The notes beneath the pieces are model-generated. The model did not search any database. It had not been told where the DNA came from and saw only the letters and a program-made list of their open reading frames with translations. A stretch of DNA of 64,000 nucleotides from Catellatospora vulcania (lineage in GTDB: Bacteria > Actinomycetota > Actinomycetes > Mycobacteriales > Micromonosporaceae): assembly GCF_009720385.1 (NCBI RefSeq), contig NZ_WARX01000036.1, positions 42,397 through 106,396 of the forward strand, written 5' to 3'. A program made the translations under genes and the position numbers. Shown one piece after another: positions 7,749 to 16,067 of the stretch. Position 1 is the first letter of the stretch. Every line of letters begins with the position of its first letter.

Positions 7749-9767
7749 GTGCCGCCGAAGAAGAAGCGAACACGTGACCACAGCGCCCTCGACCTGCTCG
7801 AGGCCGCTGTCGGCGCGGTGCCCGGCGGCTCGGCCCGGCCCGGCCAGCAGGCCATGACCGCAGCCATCACCACCGCCATCGAGTCCGGCGACCACCTGCT
7901 GGTGCAGGCCGGCACCGGCACCGGCAAGTCATTGGCCTACCTCGCCCCGGCGCTGACCGTGGACGGCCCTGTCGTCATCTCGACGGCGACGCTGGCGCTG
8001 CAGTCGCAGCTGGTCGAGAAGGACCTGCCCCGCATCGGCAAGGCGATCGCCCCACTGCTCGGCCGCGAACCGACGTTCGCCCTGCTCAAGGGGCGTCACC
8101 ACTACGTGTGTCTGGCGAAGCTGGAGCACTCCGACGAGCAGGACCCGCAGGACTCGCTGTTCGACGCCGGCTCCAGCGGCAGCGGCGTGAAGTGGCTCGG
8201 CGAGTCCGGCCGGCTGGGCAAGCAGATCGAGCGCATCCGCGACTGGGCGATGGAGAGCGACACCGGCGACCGTGACGAGCTCGACCCGGGTGTCGACGAC
8301 ACGGCCTGGCGGATGGTGTCGACCCCGGCGCGCGAGTGCGTCGGAGCCTCCCGCTGCTCGTACGGGCCGGAGTGCTTCGCGGAGCTGTCCCGGGCCCGCG
8401 CCCGCGAGGCCGACGTGGTGGTCACCAACCACTCGCTGCTGTCGGTGGACATGATGGCCGGCCGGCACATCGTGCCCGAGCACAACCTTCTGATCATCGA
8501 CGAGGCGCACGAGCTGGCCGACCGGGTCTCCAGCGCGGCCCAGGCCGAGCTGACCCCGGACACGGTGGACCGCACCGCCCGCGCGGCGCGCCCGTTCGTC
8601 GAGGGCGAGGAGTACCAGTCCCTGCTCGAGGCGGCCGACGCGCTGACCGTCGGGCTGGCCGAGACCCCGGCCGGGCGGGTGACCGGCAAGCTGCCCGCAG
8701 GCATCGTCGAGGCGTGCACCCTGCTCGACGGGGCGACCCGGCGCGGGCTGTCCCGGATCGGCGAGATCAAGGCCGACGACCCGGACCCGGTGCGCAAGCA
8801 GCAGGCCAAGGCGCTGCTCGACGAGGTCTCCAAGACCGCGCAGCGGCTGCTGGAGGACAACGAGCACGACGTCGTCTGGGTGGAGCACGAGCCGCGCCGG
8901 GCCCTGGTGGTCGCGCCGCTGTCGGTCGCCGGGCTGCTCGGCGAGAAGCTGTACGAGGACCGCACCGTCATCGCCACCTCGGCCACGCTGACCCTGGGCG
9001 GCAACTTCGACACCCTCGCCCGCTCCCTGGGCCTGCCGGTGAGCAGCAAGCCCCCCGCCGCCAAACCGGGCGCGGAGCCCGTGTACGCCTCCGGGCCGGG
9101 CTGGAAGTCGCTCGACGTCGGTTCCCCGTTCGACTACCCGAAGCAGGGCATCCTCTACGTCGCCGCGCACCTGCCCCGGCCCGCCGCGTCGGGCCTGCCG
9201 GACGCGGCCGGGGCGGAGCTGCTGGCGCTGGTCGAGGCGCTCGGCGGGCGTACCCTCGGGCTCTTCTCCTCCCGCAAGGCCGCGCAGCAGGCCGCGGAGC
9301 TGCTCCGGGCGAAGACGAACCTGGCCGTGCTGCTCCAGGGTGACGAAGCGCTGCCGCTGCTGGTCCGCAAGTTCCGGGAGGACCGCAACAGCTGCCTGCT
9401 CGGCGTCATGTCGCTGTGGCAGGGCGTGGATGTGCCCGGTGACGCCTGCCAACTGGTCGTCATCGACCGGCTGCCGTTCCCGCGCCCGGACGAGCCGCTG
9501 GCCTCGGCCCGGTCGGCCGCGGTCGACGCGGGCGGCGGCTCGGGCTTCGCCGCGGTGAGCGTCCCGATCGCGGCGATCCGGCTGGCCCAGGGCGTCGGTC
9601 GCCTGATCCGCTCCACCTCGGACAAGGGCGTCGTCGCCGTGCTCGACTCCCGCCTGGAAACGGCCCGCGGCTACGGCTCGTTCCTGCGCGCCAGCCTCCC
9701 GCCCTTCTGGTACACGACGAAACAGGAAATCGTCCTCAAATCCCTGAAACGCCTCAGCGAGAGCTGA
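7749..9767 (+). CDS. dinG: DinG/XPD-family ATP-dependent DNA helicase
   Basis: A 672-residue superfamily 2 helicase. Walker A is QAGTGTGKSLAYLAP (about residues 55-69), and Walker B IIDEAHEL gives the DEAH box. Four cysteines, one in YVCLAKL and three in ECVGASRCSYGPECF, fall where XPD/DinG enzymes hold a 4Fe-4S cluster. The C-terminal motifs GVMSLWQGVDVPGDACQL and QGVGRLIRS complete the second motor domain. It would unwind DNA 5' to 3', probably R-loops or forked substrates in repair. GTG 7749 is chosen because the protein then begins PPKKKRTRDHS; further upstream the frame is low quality. Confidence 0.92.
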   Translation: MPPKKKRTRDHSALDLLEAAVGAVPGGSARPGQQAMTAAITTAIESGDHLLVQAGTGTGKSLAYLAPALTVDGPVVISTATLALQSQLVEKDLPRIGKAIAPLLGREPTFALLKGRHHYVCLAKLEHSDEQDPQDSLFDAGSSGSGVKWLGESGRLGKQIERIRDWAMESDTGDRDELDPGVDDTAWRMVSTPARECVGASRCSYGPECFAELSRARAREADVVVTNHSLLSVDMMAGRHIVPEHNLLIIDEAHELADRVSSAAQAELTPDTVDRTARAARPFVEGEEYQSLLEAADALTVGLAETPAGRVTGKLPAGIVEACTLLDGATRRGLSRIGEIKADDPDPVRKQQAKALLDEVSKTAQRLLEDNEHDVVWVEHEPRRALVVAPLSVAGLLGEKLYEDRTVIATSATLTLGGNFDTLARSLGLPVSSKPPAAKPGAEPVYASGPGWKSLDVGSPFDYPKQGILYVAAHLPRPAASGLPDAAGAELLALVEALGGRTLGLFSSRKAAQQAAELLRAKTNLAVLLQGDEALPLLVRKFREDRNSCLLGVMSLWQGVDVPGDACQLVVIDRLPFPRPDEPLASARSAAVDAGGGSGFAAVSVPIAAIRLAQGVGRLIRSTSDKGVVAVLDSRLETARGYGSFLRASLPPFWYTTKQEIVLKSLKRLSES

Positions 9768-9803
9768 CCCGGCGGCCTCGACCCGCGCCGCCGACGACGT
9801 CCG

Positions 9804-9863
9804 GCAGTTTCGGGGAAACTGCTGCTATCGACCGCCGGATTCCCGCAGTTTCCCCGAAACTGC
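9804..9863. repeat. Intergenic palindrome GCAGTTTCGGGGAAACTGC
   Basis: Perfect 19-bp arms at 9804-9822 and 9845-9863 with a 22-bp centre. Each arm is itself a small hairpin (GCAGTTT/AAACTGC). It lies between convergent dinG and DUF5685 genes. Confidence 0.85.
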
Positions 9864-9904
9864 GGAGCCGGCGCGGGCGCCGGCGCGGGGGCGGGGGTGG
9901 GGGG

Positions 9905-11077
9905 TCAGCAGTCGCAGTCGCAGCAGTCGCAGTGTTTGCAGAGTCTGCAGCAGTCGCAGGCGTCGCAGCAGTTGCCGCAGTCGCCGCAGCTGGCGCACCA
10001 GCCCTCGCGGGGCAGGCCGCGCCACGGGCCGGGGTAGGGGTCGCGGCAGCAGACCTGGCAGGTGCAGCACATCCAGCTCGCGACTGCGCAGCCGAAGATC
10101 GGCCCGCGGGTGCTCGGCGGCAGCTCCACCTGCGGCCACCAGCATGAGCCGCTGCCCGGCGGCTTGGGCGCCTTCGGTTGGCGGCCCTTCTTGCCGGGCT
10201 GGATGACCGGTGGGTAGTACTGCGGGTCCGCGCCCGCGAAGGTGCGCTCGATGGCGTGCTCGACCTCGTGCACGAGCAGCCGGTGCACCAGCTTCGCGTC
10301 GGTGAAGGCCACCTCGTCCAGGGCCAGCCGGATGCCCGCCGCCGCGTCCCGCGCCAGCACCCCGGCCTGCGCGAACGACGACCCGGTCGCGAGCAGCGGG
10401 TTCCACGCCCCGGCGGCCCGGTCGGCGGCGAGGTCCTCGACCGCGTCGAGCAGGTGGGCTATCCGGCCGAAGAAACGTCCCGCCTCGGCCAGCGGTTCGG
10501 CGTTGCCGGGGCGCCCGGCGAGCACCGCGGTGTGCGCGAACGCGGCGGCGGTGGCGAGTTCGGTGGGCTCGGTGACGGTGAGCAGCGACCCGCCCAGCGT
10601 GACGGCCCGCTCGACCTCCCGCTGGCCGTGCACCGCGGCCAGCAGCACCCCGGTGTCCAGGCCAAGGTCCAGACCGGACCGGTGGGCTCGGGCCGCCCAG
10701 CGTCGCGCGACCAGGCGCGCGCCCGCGGCGACCGGGCGGCGGGCGTACGCGCCGTCGCCGTCCGCGGCGTGGTCGGATAGCTTGGCCGAGGCCAGCACCA
10801 GGGAGACCGTCGCGGCCAGGCGTGCGCCCGTGCCGTCGGCCACGGCCGCGGTGCGCATGCCGCGCAGCGGGCACGGCCCGGCGGTACGCCGTTGCAGGGT
10901 CGTCAGCTGCGCCTGGGTCAGCGCGGAGATGATCAGGCCGTCGTAGTTGGTGACGATGCGGGCCGCCTGGCCGTGCTCGTCACGCAGCGCCAGGCACAGC
11001 CCGCACAGGTGGCCGAGCCACTCGCTGTGCAGGCGGTCGGGGAGGCTGTGCGCGCAGGGGCGAATGATGCCGAACAC
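9905..11077 (-). CDS. DUF5685 family protein with cysteine-rich tail
   Basis: A 390-residue protein starting MFGIIRPCAHSL, with the family N-terminal motif GHLCGLCLALRDEHG (residues 22-36). The middle is Ala-rich and helical, and the family is known mainly in actinomycetes without an assigned function. It is unusual at the end: the last ~67 residues contain about 20 cysteines in CxC, CC and CxxC patterns (for example CCDACDCCRLCKHC and CDCCDCDC), encoded by TGC/GAC-rich repetitive DNA at 9905-10000. Such a tail would be expected to bind zinc, copper or iron-sulfur. It might have expanded by codon-repeat slippage. Confidence 0.8.
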   Translation of the reverse strand: MFGIIRPCAHSLPDRLHSEWLGHLCGLCLALRDEHGQAARIVTNYDGLIISALTQAQLTTLQRRTAGPCPLRGMRTAAVADGTGARLAATVSLVLASAKLSDHAADGDGAYARRPVAAGARLVARRWAARAHRSGLDLGLDTGVLLAAVHGQREVERAVTLGGSLLTVTEPTELATAAAFAHTAVLAGRPGNAEPLAEAGRFFGRIAHLLDAVEDLAADRAAGAWNPLLATGSSFAQAGVLARDAAAGIRLALDEVAFTDAKLVHRLLVHEVEHAIERTFAGADPQYYPPVIQPGKKGRQPKAPKPPGSGSCWWPQVELPPSTRGPIFGCAVASWMCCTCQVCCRDPYPGPWRGLPREGWCASCGDCGNCCDACDCCRLCKHCDCCDCDC

Positions 11078-11160
11078 GGGCGCAGCCTAGGCCACGCTGT
11101 CACCCCGCCCCAGGGGCCGCCGACCCTCCGGACATCGGTCCTGATCACAGCGCCGCGCCG

Positions 11161-11274
11161 GAATGCGGCCGCAGCTACAGGTGCAGACCGGTCGCCCCGA
11201 ATGCGGCCGCAGCTACAGGTGCAGACCGGTGGCCCGGAACGCGGCCGCGGTCACAGGTACAGACCGGTGGCGTC
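11161..11274. repeat. 38-bp tandem repeat duplicated from the end of the GroES-like gene
   Basis: Three units at 11161-11198, 11199-11236 and 11237-11274. The third contains the stop and last codons of the GroES-like gene (minus strand ATGLYL then stop). The first two are near copies (TGLHL then stop) lying beyond it. Confidence 0.8.
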
Positions 11275-11592
11275 GGGCTCCACCCGCGAGGCGGCCACCG
11301 CGTGCACGTCGCGTTCGCGCAGCAGCACGTACGCCTCCCCGTGCAGTTCCACCTCGGAGCGCTCGTCCGGGTCGAACAGCACCCGGTCGCCGACCTGGAT
11401 CGCGCGCACGTGCGGGCCGACGCCGACGGCGGTGGCCCAGGACAGCCGCGTGCCGACCGAGGCGGTGGCCGGGATCACCAGGCCCGCGGACGAGCGCCGC
11501 TCCCCCTCGGCCGCCTCCTGCTTGACCAGGACCCGGTCGTGCAGCAGGCGGATCGGCAGGCCGGTCTCGGCGGTGGCTGGATTGAGTGTCAC
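11251..11592 (-). CDS. Stand-alone GroES-like (Cpn10 fold) co-chaperone
   Basis: A 113-residue protein with the chaperonin-10 pattern IRLLHDRVLVKQEAAEGERR, then SSAGLVIPATA (mobile-loop region), VGPHVRAIQVGDRVLFDP and a final EAYVLLRERDVHAVA strand. It lacks the canonical full-length GroES start and is not next to a groEL gene; the groEL in this window is ~15 kb away with no groES beside it. It is therefore likely a diverged paralogue of the main co-chaperonin. The chosen GTG 11592 gives (M)TLNPATAETGLP. It is divergent from the AI-2E family gene. Its 3' end takes part in a 38-bp tandem repeat. Confidence 0.8.
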   Translation of the reverse strand: MTLNPATAETGLPIRLLHDRVLVKQEAAEGERRSSAGLVIPATASVGTRLSWATAVGVGPHVRAIQVGDRVLFDPDERSEVELHGEAYVLLRERDVHAVAASRVEPDATGLYL

Positions 11593-11673
11593 GCCGGTCA
11601 GGGTACTTCCCCGATGGTGCGGTGGTCGCAGGCGACTAACGTGGTGATGTTGCCTGTGCCCGGGAGGACACCA

Positions 11674-12933
11674 GTGGGTCGTTTGGACAACTTCAAGGCG
11701 AACGTGCGGCGCGCCTACGAGGCGAGCCGTGCCAGCGCCCGCGCCAAGCGCGAGCAGGAGGAGCGCGAGCGCGTCGACGCCGAGCAGCCGCTGCCCGAGC
11801 CGGCCGAGCCCGAGCTGATGCATGCCTCCACGGCCAGCCGCGACGACGTCGACGTGCCGTACGCGCTGCGCATCGGCGGGGCCTGGGCCTGGCGCATCAT
11901 CGTGCTCGGCTTCCTGCTGGTCTACCTGCTGCAGTTCCTCGGCAAGATCAGCATCGTCATCGTGCCGGTGCTGATCGCCATGCTGCTGGCCGCGCTGCTG
12001 GCGCCCGCCGTGCGCTGGCTGAACCACATCCGGGTGCACCGGTCGCTGGCCACCGCGATCGTGGTGCTGGTCGGGCTGGCCGCGGTCGCCGGCACGCTGA
12101 CCATGGTGATCAACCAGTTCGTCAACGGGCTGCCCGACCTGACCAAGAACGCGGCGGAGGGCGTGCAGCAGATCCAGACCTGGCTCAAGAACGGCCCGCT
12201 GCACCTGACCGACGCGCAGCTGGGCAGTGCGATCGACTCGGTCACCAAGAGCATCACGACGAACAAGGAAGCCCTGACCACCGGCGCGATCACCACCGCG
12301 ACGACCGTGTTCGAGGTCCTCAGCGGCCTGTTCCTGGTGATCTTCACGCTCTTCTTCTTCCTGCGTGACGGCCGCGTCATCTGGCGCTTCCTGCTGCGCC
12401 TGGTGCCCAACCAGGCCCGCGAGCCGCTGGACCGGGCCGGGGTCGCCGCGTGGGCTTCGCTGGGCGCTTACGTGCGGGCCACCGTGCTGGTCGCGTTCAT
12501 CGACGCGGTCGGCATCGGCATCGCGCTGGCCATCCTGCGGGTGCCGTTCGCGCTGCCGCTGGCCGCGCTGGTGTTCCTCGGCGCGTTCATCCCGATCGTC
12601 GGCGCCACCCTGTCCGGTGCGGTCGCGGTGCTGGTCGCCCTGGTCACCAACGGCCCGCTGACGGCGCTGCTGGTGCTGGCCGCGGTCATTGCCATCCAGC
12701 AGATCGAGGGCCACCTGCTCCAGCCGCTGATCATGGGCCGGGCGGTGGCCATCCACCCGCTCGCCGTGATCCTCGGCATCGCCGCGGGGGTGGTGCTGGC
12801 CGGGATCGTGGGCGCGCTGATCGCCGTACCGCTGATCGCGGTCCTCAACACGGCGATTCGGCAGCTGGCCGGACGCCCGCAGCCGGAACCGGATTCGGTG
12901 ATCGTCAAGGCGCCGCCCGTGCCCACCGCCTGA
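11674..12933 (+). CDS. AI-2E family transporter (PerM/UPF0118)
   Basis: A 419-residue membrane protein. Residues 1-60 are a charged cytoplasmic region (KREQEERERVDAEQ). About seven to eight helices follow, including the paired N-terminal helices and the family C-terminal block LQPLIMGRAVAIHPLAVILG. A soluble stretch at about 145-210 between helices is typical of the family. Members have been linked to export of autoinducer-2 or to Na+/H+ exchange; the substrate here is not known. GTG 11674 is preferred because GGGAGG lies 7 nt upstream. The gene ends before a strong bidirectional hairpin. Confidence 0.9.
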   Translation: MGRLDNFKANVRRAYEASRASARAKREQEERERVDAEQPLPEPAEPELMHASTASRDDVDVPYALRIGGAWAWRIIVLGFLLVYLLQFLGKISIVIVPVLIAMLLAALLAPAVRWLNHIRVHRSLATAIVVLVGLAAVAGTLTMVINQFVNGLPDLTKNAAEGVQQIQTWLKNGPLHLTDAQLGSAIDSVTKSITTNKEALTTGAITTATTVFEVLSGLFLVIFTLFFFLRDGRVIWRFLLRLVPNQAREPLDRAGVAAWASLGAYVRATVLVAFIDAVGIGIALAILRVPFALPLAALVFLGAFIPIVGATLSGAVAVLVALVTNGPLTALLVLAAVIAIQQIEGHLLQPLIMGRAVAIHPLAVILGIAAGVVLAGIVGALIAVPLIAVLNTAIRQLAGRPQPEPDSVIVKAPPVPTA

Positions 12934-12944
12934 GGCACGAAACG

Positions 12945-12982
12945 AGAAGGGCTCCGCCGGTATCGACCGGCGGAGCCCTTCT
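12945..12982. terminator. Bidirectional intrinsic-type terminator
   Basis: A perfect 17-bp stem (AGAAGGGCTCCGCCGGT) with an ATCG tetraloop lies between convergent genes. The arms start with AGAAGG and end with CCTTCT, giving a short A/T-containing flank on both strands. Confidence 0.85.
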
Positions 12983-12999
12983 TCGTCGCGGCAGCGGCG

Positions 13000-14427
13000 T
13001 CAGGACGCCTGCGGCGGGTAATACGGCTGCGGCGGGTACGGGTACCCCGGCTGCGGGTACGCCGGGTACGCGGGTGCGGGCGGGGGCAGCAGCACCGGCA
13101 CCGGCACCACGGGCTCGGCGGGCATGGGCACCGTGCGGGTCACCCCGTCCGGGAACGTCATCCGGTACGCCGTCCCGTCGAAGAAGGACGGCGGCACCTG
13201 CGGGTCGCGGCCCACGAACATTGCCCGCGTGCCACTGACCACCATCAGCAGATCGCGCTCCTCCGCGACGCTGCGGGCCTGGTCGGCGGGGTTCTCGTCA
13301 AGGCCGCGGTTCATGCCGTCGCGCACCAGCGCCAGCCGCGTCGCGGCGAACTGGAACTCCTTCATCGCCTTGCGGCCCGGCTCCCCGGCGACGCGCTTGG
13401 CCCAGACCCGGGCGGCGTGCCGCCGGGCCAGCGTGCCCATCGCCGCCACCTCGGGCGGGGTGAGCCAGCCCGCCGTGGCGTACGCGGGCAGCACCTGCAA
13501 CGCCAGGCGGCCCTCCCGGGCTCGTACCCACAGCGCGACGCCGATCGCCGTCAGGAACACCGGCACCATGACCGCGATGTAGCCGTACAGGAAGAAGTAG
13601 GGGCTGATCTCGGCGGACAGGGTCGCCATCAGGTTCCACGAGCCGTGCAGCATCATCGCCAGCAGCAGCCCGCCCACCGGCGCGCACCAGCGCACCCAGC
13701 TGCTGGCCGAGCGCGCCGCGATGCCGATGCCGATGCCGGTCATCGAGGTGAACAGCGGGTGCGCGAACCCGGAGATCAGGATGCGGCCCAGGAACATGCC
13801 GAAGACAAGCTGCGCCCCGGAGTACGGGCCCCACTGCTCGTTGCCCGCGTAGAAGCCGTGCCCGCCCAGGTAGAGGATGTTCTCCACCATCGCGAAGCCG
13901 ACCCCGGACAGGCCGCAGTAGACGATGCCGTCGGTGATGCCGGACAGCTCGCGGCGGCGGCGCCAGAGGATCCACAGCGGGAACGCCGCCTTGCCCAGCT
14001 CCTCGATGAACGGCGCGACGACCGTGGCGACCACCGCGTCGGGCAGCGTGACCACGTTCAGCCAACCGGTGAAGAAGGAGTTGACGCCGAGCGCCAGCAG
14101 CGTCGCCGGGAACGCGCCCCACAGGAAGCTGATCACCAGCAGTCGCGGCGGCTCGGGTTCGTACCGGTCTAGCCAGAGGAAGGCTGCGATCAGCACCGGC
14201 ACCGGCAGCAGCGCCGCGGACAGGCCGACCGCGAACGCGAGCGGCCCGATCTTCCAGCCCAGGTAGCCGAGCATGCCCAGGGCCGAGCCGCCGACCACGA
14301 CGATCGCGAGCAGCAGCGGCAGCCAGCGCCGCGGGCGCTTGAGCGGCAGTGTCGGCTCCGGCAGCAGCGGCGGCAGGCCCAGCCCGGCCGTGCCGGGTGC
14401 GGTCCCAGGAGTCGGGAGGTCGGACAT
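13000..14427 (-). CDS. prsW: PrsW family intramembrane metalloprotease
   Basis: A 475-residue polytopic protein. After a Pro-rich N-terminus and about eight helices, it shows the PrsW active-site motif PFIEELGKAAFP (EExxK, about residues 138-149), then SGFAHPLFTSMTGIG and LHGSWN with the conserved histidines. PrsW enzymes cut anti-sigma factors or other single-pass proteins near the membrane. After the membrane domain come ~130 soluble residues and a C-terminal Pro/Tyr-rich tail (PAYPAYPQPGYPYPPQPYYP). No anti-sigma factor lies nearby, so the target is unknown. It is divergent from the riboswitch-controlled aminotransferase gene. Confidence 0.88.
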   Translation of the reverse strand: MSDLPTPGTAPGTAGLGLPPLLPEPTLPLKRPRRWLPLLLAIVVVGGSALGMLGYLGWKIGPLAFAVGLSAALLPVPVLIAAFLWLDRYEPEPPRLLVISFLWGAFPATLLALGVNSFFTGWLNVVTLPDAVVATVVAPFIEELGKAAFPLWILWRRRRELSGITDGIVYCGLSGVGFAMVENILYLGGHGFYAGNEQWGPYSGAQLVFGMFLGRILISGFAHPLFTSMTGIGIGIAARSASSWVRWCAPVGGLLLAMMLHGSWNLMATLSAEISPYFFLYGYIAVMVPVFLTAIGVALWVRAREGRLALQVLPAYATAGWLTPPEVAAMGTLARRHAARVWAKRVAGEPGRKAMKEFQFAATRLALVRDGMNRGLDENPADQARSVAEERDLLMVVSGTRAMFVGRDPQVPPSFFDGTAYRMTFPDGVTRTVPMPAEPVVPVPVLLPPPAPAYPAYPQPGYPYPPQPYYPPQAS

Positions 14428-14460
14428 GGGCGCAGCCTACCTCCGCTATGCTCGGCGAAA

Positions 14461-14592
14461 GGTCACGAGTGTCAGCCGCTCTCACATTCGCCTGCGCAAG
14501 CAGTCGAAAGTGTCGAAAGATGGAGCAAAGCCCCGGCTTGCTGACCGGCAACCCTCTGTAGTTCGCGGTGGGGTGCCCCGGGTGATGACCGG
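14461..14592 (+). promoter_or_regulatory. SAM-IV riboswitch
   Basis: The stretch has the SAM-IV layout. P1 is GGTCA (14461-14465) with TGACC (14586-14590). P2 is GTCAGC (14471-14476) with GCTGAC (14540-14545). The conserved core AGCCCCGGCTTGCTGACCGG, then CAACCCTC and GTGGGGTGCCCCGGGTGATG, follows. P2 carries an extra ~50-nt inner arm. The element precedes the class V aminotransferase gene by ~135 nt. A GCCCAGC/GCTGGGC hairpin directly after it may be the expression platform. Confidence 0.82.
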
Positions 14593-14726
14593 GCCCAGCC
14601 CGTTGTCGTGCTGGGCAAGCGCGGACCCATGCCTCCGCCAGTGGCCCGTCCTGACGACCGCCTGCACGGCGGAACGCCGAGGACTTCCACCGGCGGCCCA
14701 GGGGTCCCAGACCCCGGAGGTGCCCC

Positions 14727-16001
14727 ATGACCGCTATCGCCCAACGACCCTGCAGCGCCGTCGAGGCAGCCGAGGTCACGCCCTTGCGCGTGGCCGCAGC
14801 CGAGCTGACCGTGCTCGGCGTGCCCGGCCAGATCAACCTCGACTACGCCGCCACCGCTCCCTGCCTGCGGGCCGCCGCCGACGCGGTCAGCGCACTGCTG
14901 CCCTGGTACGGCTCGGTGCACCGGGGCGCGGGGGCCCTGTCGCAGCGCTGCACGCTGGAGTACGAACGCGCCCGGCAGACGGTCGGCGACTTCGTCGGCG
15001 CGCGCGAGACCGACCACGTCGTGTTCACCCGCAACACGACCGACGCGCTGAACCTGCTGGCGCACGTGCTGCCCGCGGGCACCACGGTCATCACGTACGC
15101 CGGTGAGCACCACGCCAACCTGCTGCCCTGGTCCAACGCGGTGCGCCTGCCGGTGCCGGGCTCGCCCGACGCCGCGGTGCGCTACCTGGCCGCCGCGCTG
15201 GCCGAGGTGCGCCGCGGCAACGCCGACGGCGAGATCCTGGTCGCCGTCACCGGTGCCAGCAACGTCACCGGCGAGCTGTGGCCGGTCGCGCAGCTGGCCC
15301 TGATCGCGCACCGGTTCGGCGCGCGGATCGTGCTCGACGCGGCGCAGCTCGCCCCGCACGTGCCGGTCGACCTGACCGCGCTCGACGTCGATTATGTGGC
15401 GCTGTCCGGGCACAAGCTCTACGCGCCGTTCGGCGCGGGCGTGCTCGTCGGCCGCGGCGACTGGCTCGACACCGCCCAGCCCTACCTGGCCGGCGGCGGC
15501 GCGACCAGCGGCGTCGGCGACGCCACCCACGACGTGCGGTGGACCACCGGCCCGGCCCGGCACGAGGCGGGCACGCCCAACCTGCTCGGCGCGGTGGCGC
15601 TGGCCGCCGTGTGCGCCACCTTGGAGGCCGCCGACCGGTACGCGCTGCACGCCGAGGAGCAGCGCCTGCTGGGCAGGCTCCGGGCCGGGCTGGCCGAGCT
15701 GCCCGACGTGGCGGAGCTGCGCACCTTCGACGCCGACGCGGCCCGGATCGGCGTGGTCTCCTTCGCCGTGCGCGGCCGCGACTCCGCCGAGATCGCCCAG
15801 CGGCTGGCCCGCGAGCACAACATCGGCGTGCGCGACGGCCTGTTCTGCGCCCACCCGCTGGCCCGCCGCCTGCTCGGCGAGGCGTCGGTGCGGGCCGGCT
15901 GGGACGGCGTGCCAGCCACCGCGCTGCGCGCCAGCATCGGCATCGGCACCACCGACGCCGACGTGGACACGTTCGTCGCCGCGCTGCGCGCCATCGTCTG
16001 A
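14727..16001 (+). CDS. Class V aminotransferase, cysteine-desulfurase-like
   Basis: A 424-residue fold-type I PLP enzyme. The PLP lysine is in SGHKLYAPFG (about residue 229). FTRNTTDALNLLAHVL and EHHANLLPW (the conserved His stacking on PLP), then DAAQLAPH, match NifS/SufS/CsdA relatives. RDGLFCAHPL near residue 372 carries a cysteine where cysteine desulfurases have the persulfide-forming residue. It probably releases sulfur from cysteine or a related substrate. GGAGG lies 7 nt before ATG 14727. A SAM-IV riboswitch upstream implies repression when S-adenosylmethionine is plentiful, placing the enzyme in sulfur amino-acid metabolism. Confidence 0.88.
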   Translation: MTAIAQRPCSAVEAAEVTPLRVAAAELTVLGVPGQINLDYAATAPCLRAAADAVSALLPWYGSVHRGAGALSQRCTLEYERARQTVGDFVGARETDHVVFTRNTTDALNLLAHVLPAGTTVITYAGEHHANLLPWSNAVRLPVPGSPDAAVRYLAAALAEVRRGNADGEILVAVTGASNVTGELWPVAQLALIAHRFGARIVLDAAQLAPHVPVDLTALDVDYVALSGHKLYAPFGAGVLVGRGDWLDTAQPYLAGGGATSGVGDATHDVRWTTGPARHEAGTPNLLGAVALAAVCATLEAADRYALHAEEQRLLGRLRAGLAELPDVAELRTFDADAARIGVVSFAVRGRDSAEIAQRLAREHNIGVRDGLFCAHPLARRLLGEASVRAGWDGVPATALRASIGIGTTDADVDTFVAALRAIV

Positions 16002-16038
16002 CCTAGCGCCACGTCGCCTGAACCCGCGCCAAGGCAAC

Positions 16039-16067
16039 GGCCGGTGGCCCGTTCCGGGTCACCGGCC
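16039..16067. terminator. Hairpin terminator between convergent genes
   Basis: GGCCGGTG (16039-16046) pairs with CACCGGCC (16060-16067), extended inward by CCCG/CGGG. On the + strand it is followed by TTAATCGCT. It serves the aminotransferase gene and possibly the opposing FUSC gene, which ends at 16068. Confidence 0.65.

Noticed and set aside
11161..11274. CRISPR-like array in 38-bp units
   Set aside because: No spacers; unit 3 is the end of a coding sequence.
11592..12756. Long minus-strand extension of the GroES-like frame across the AI-2E gene
   Set aside because: Upstream residues are Gln/Asp/Arg-rich antisense sequence; the Cpn10 fold starts right after GTG 11592.
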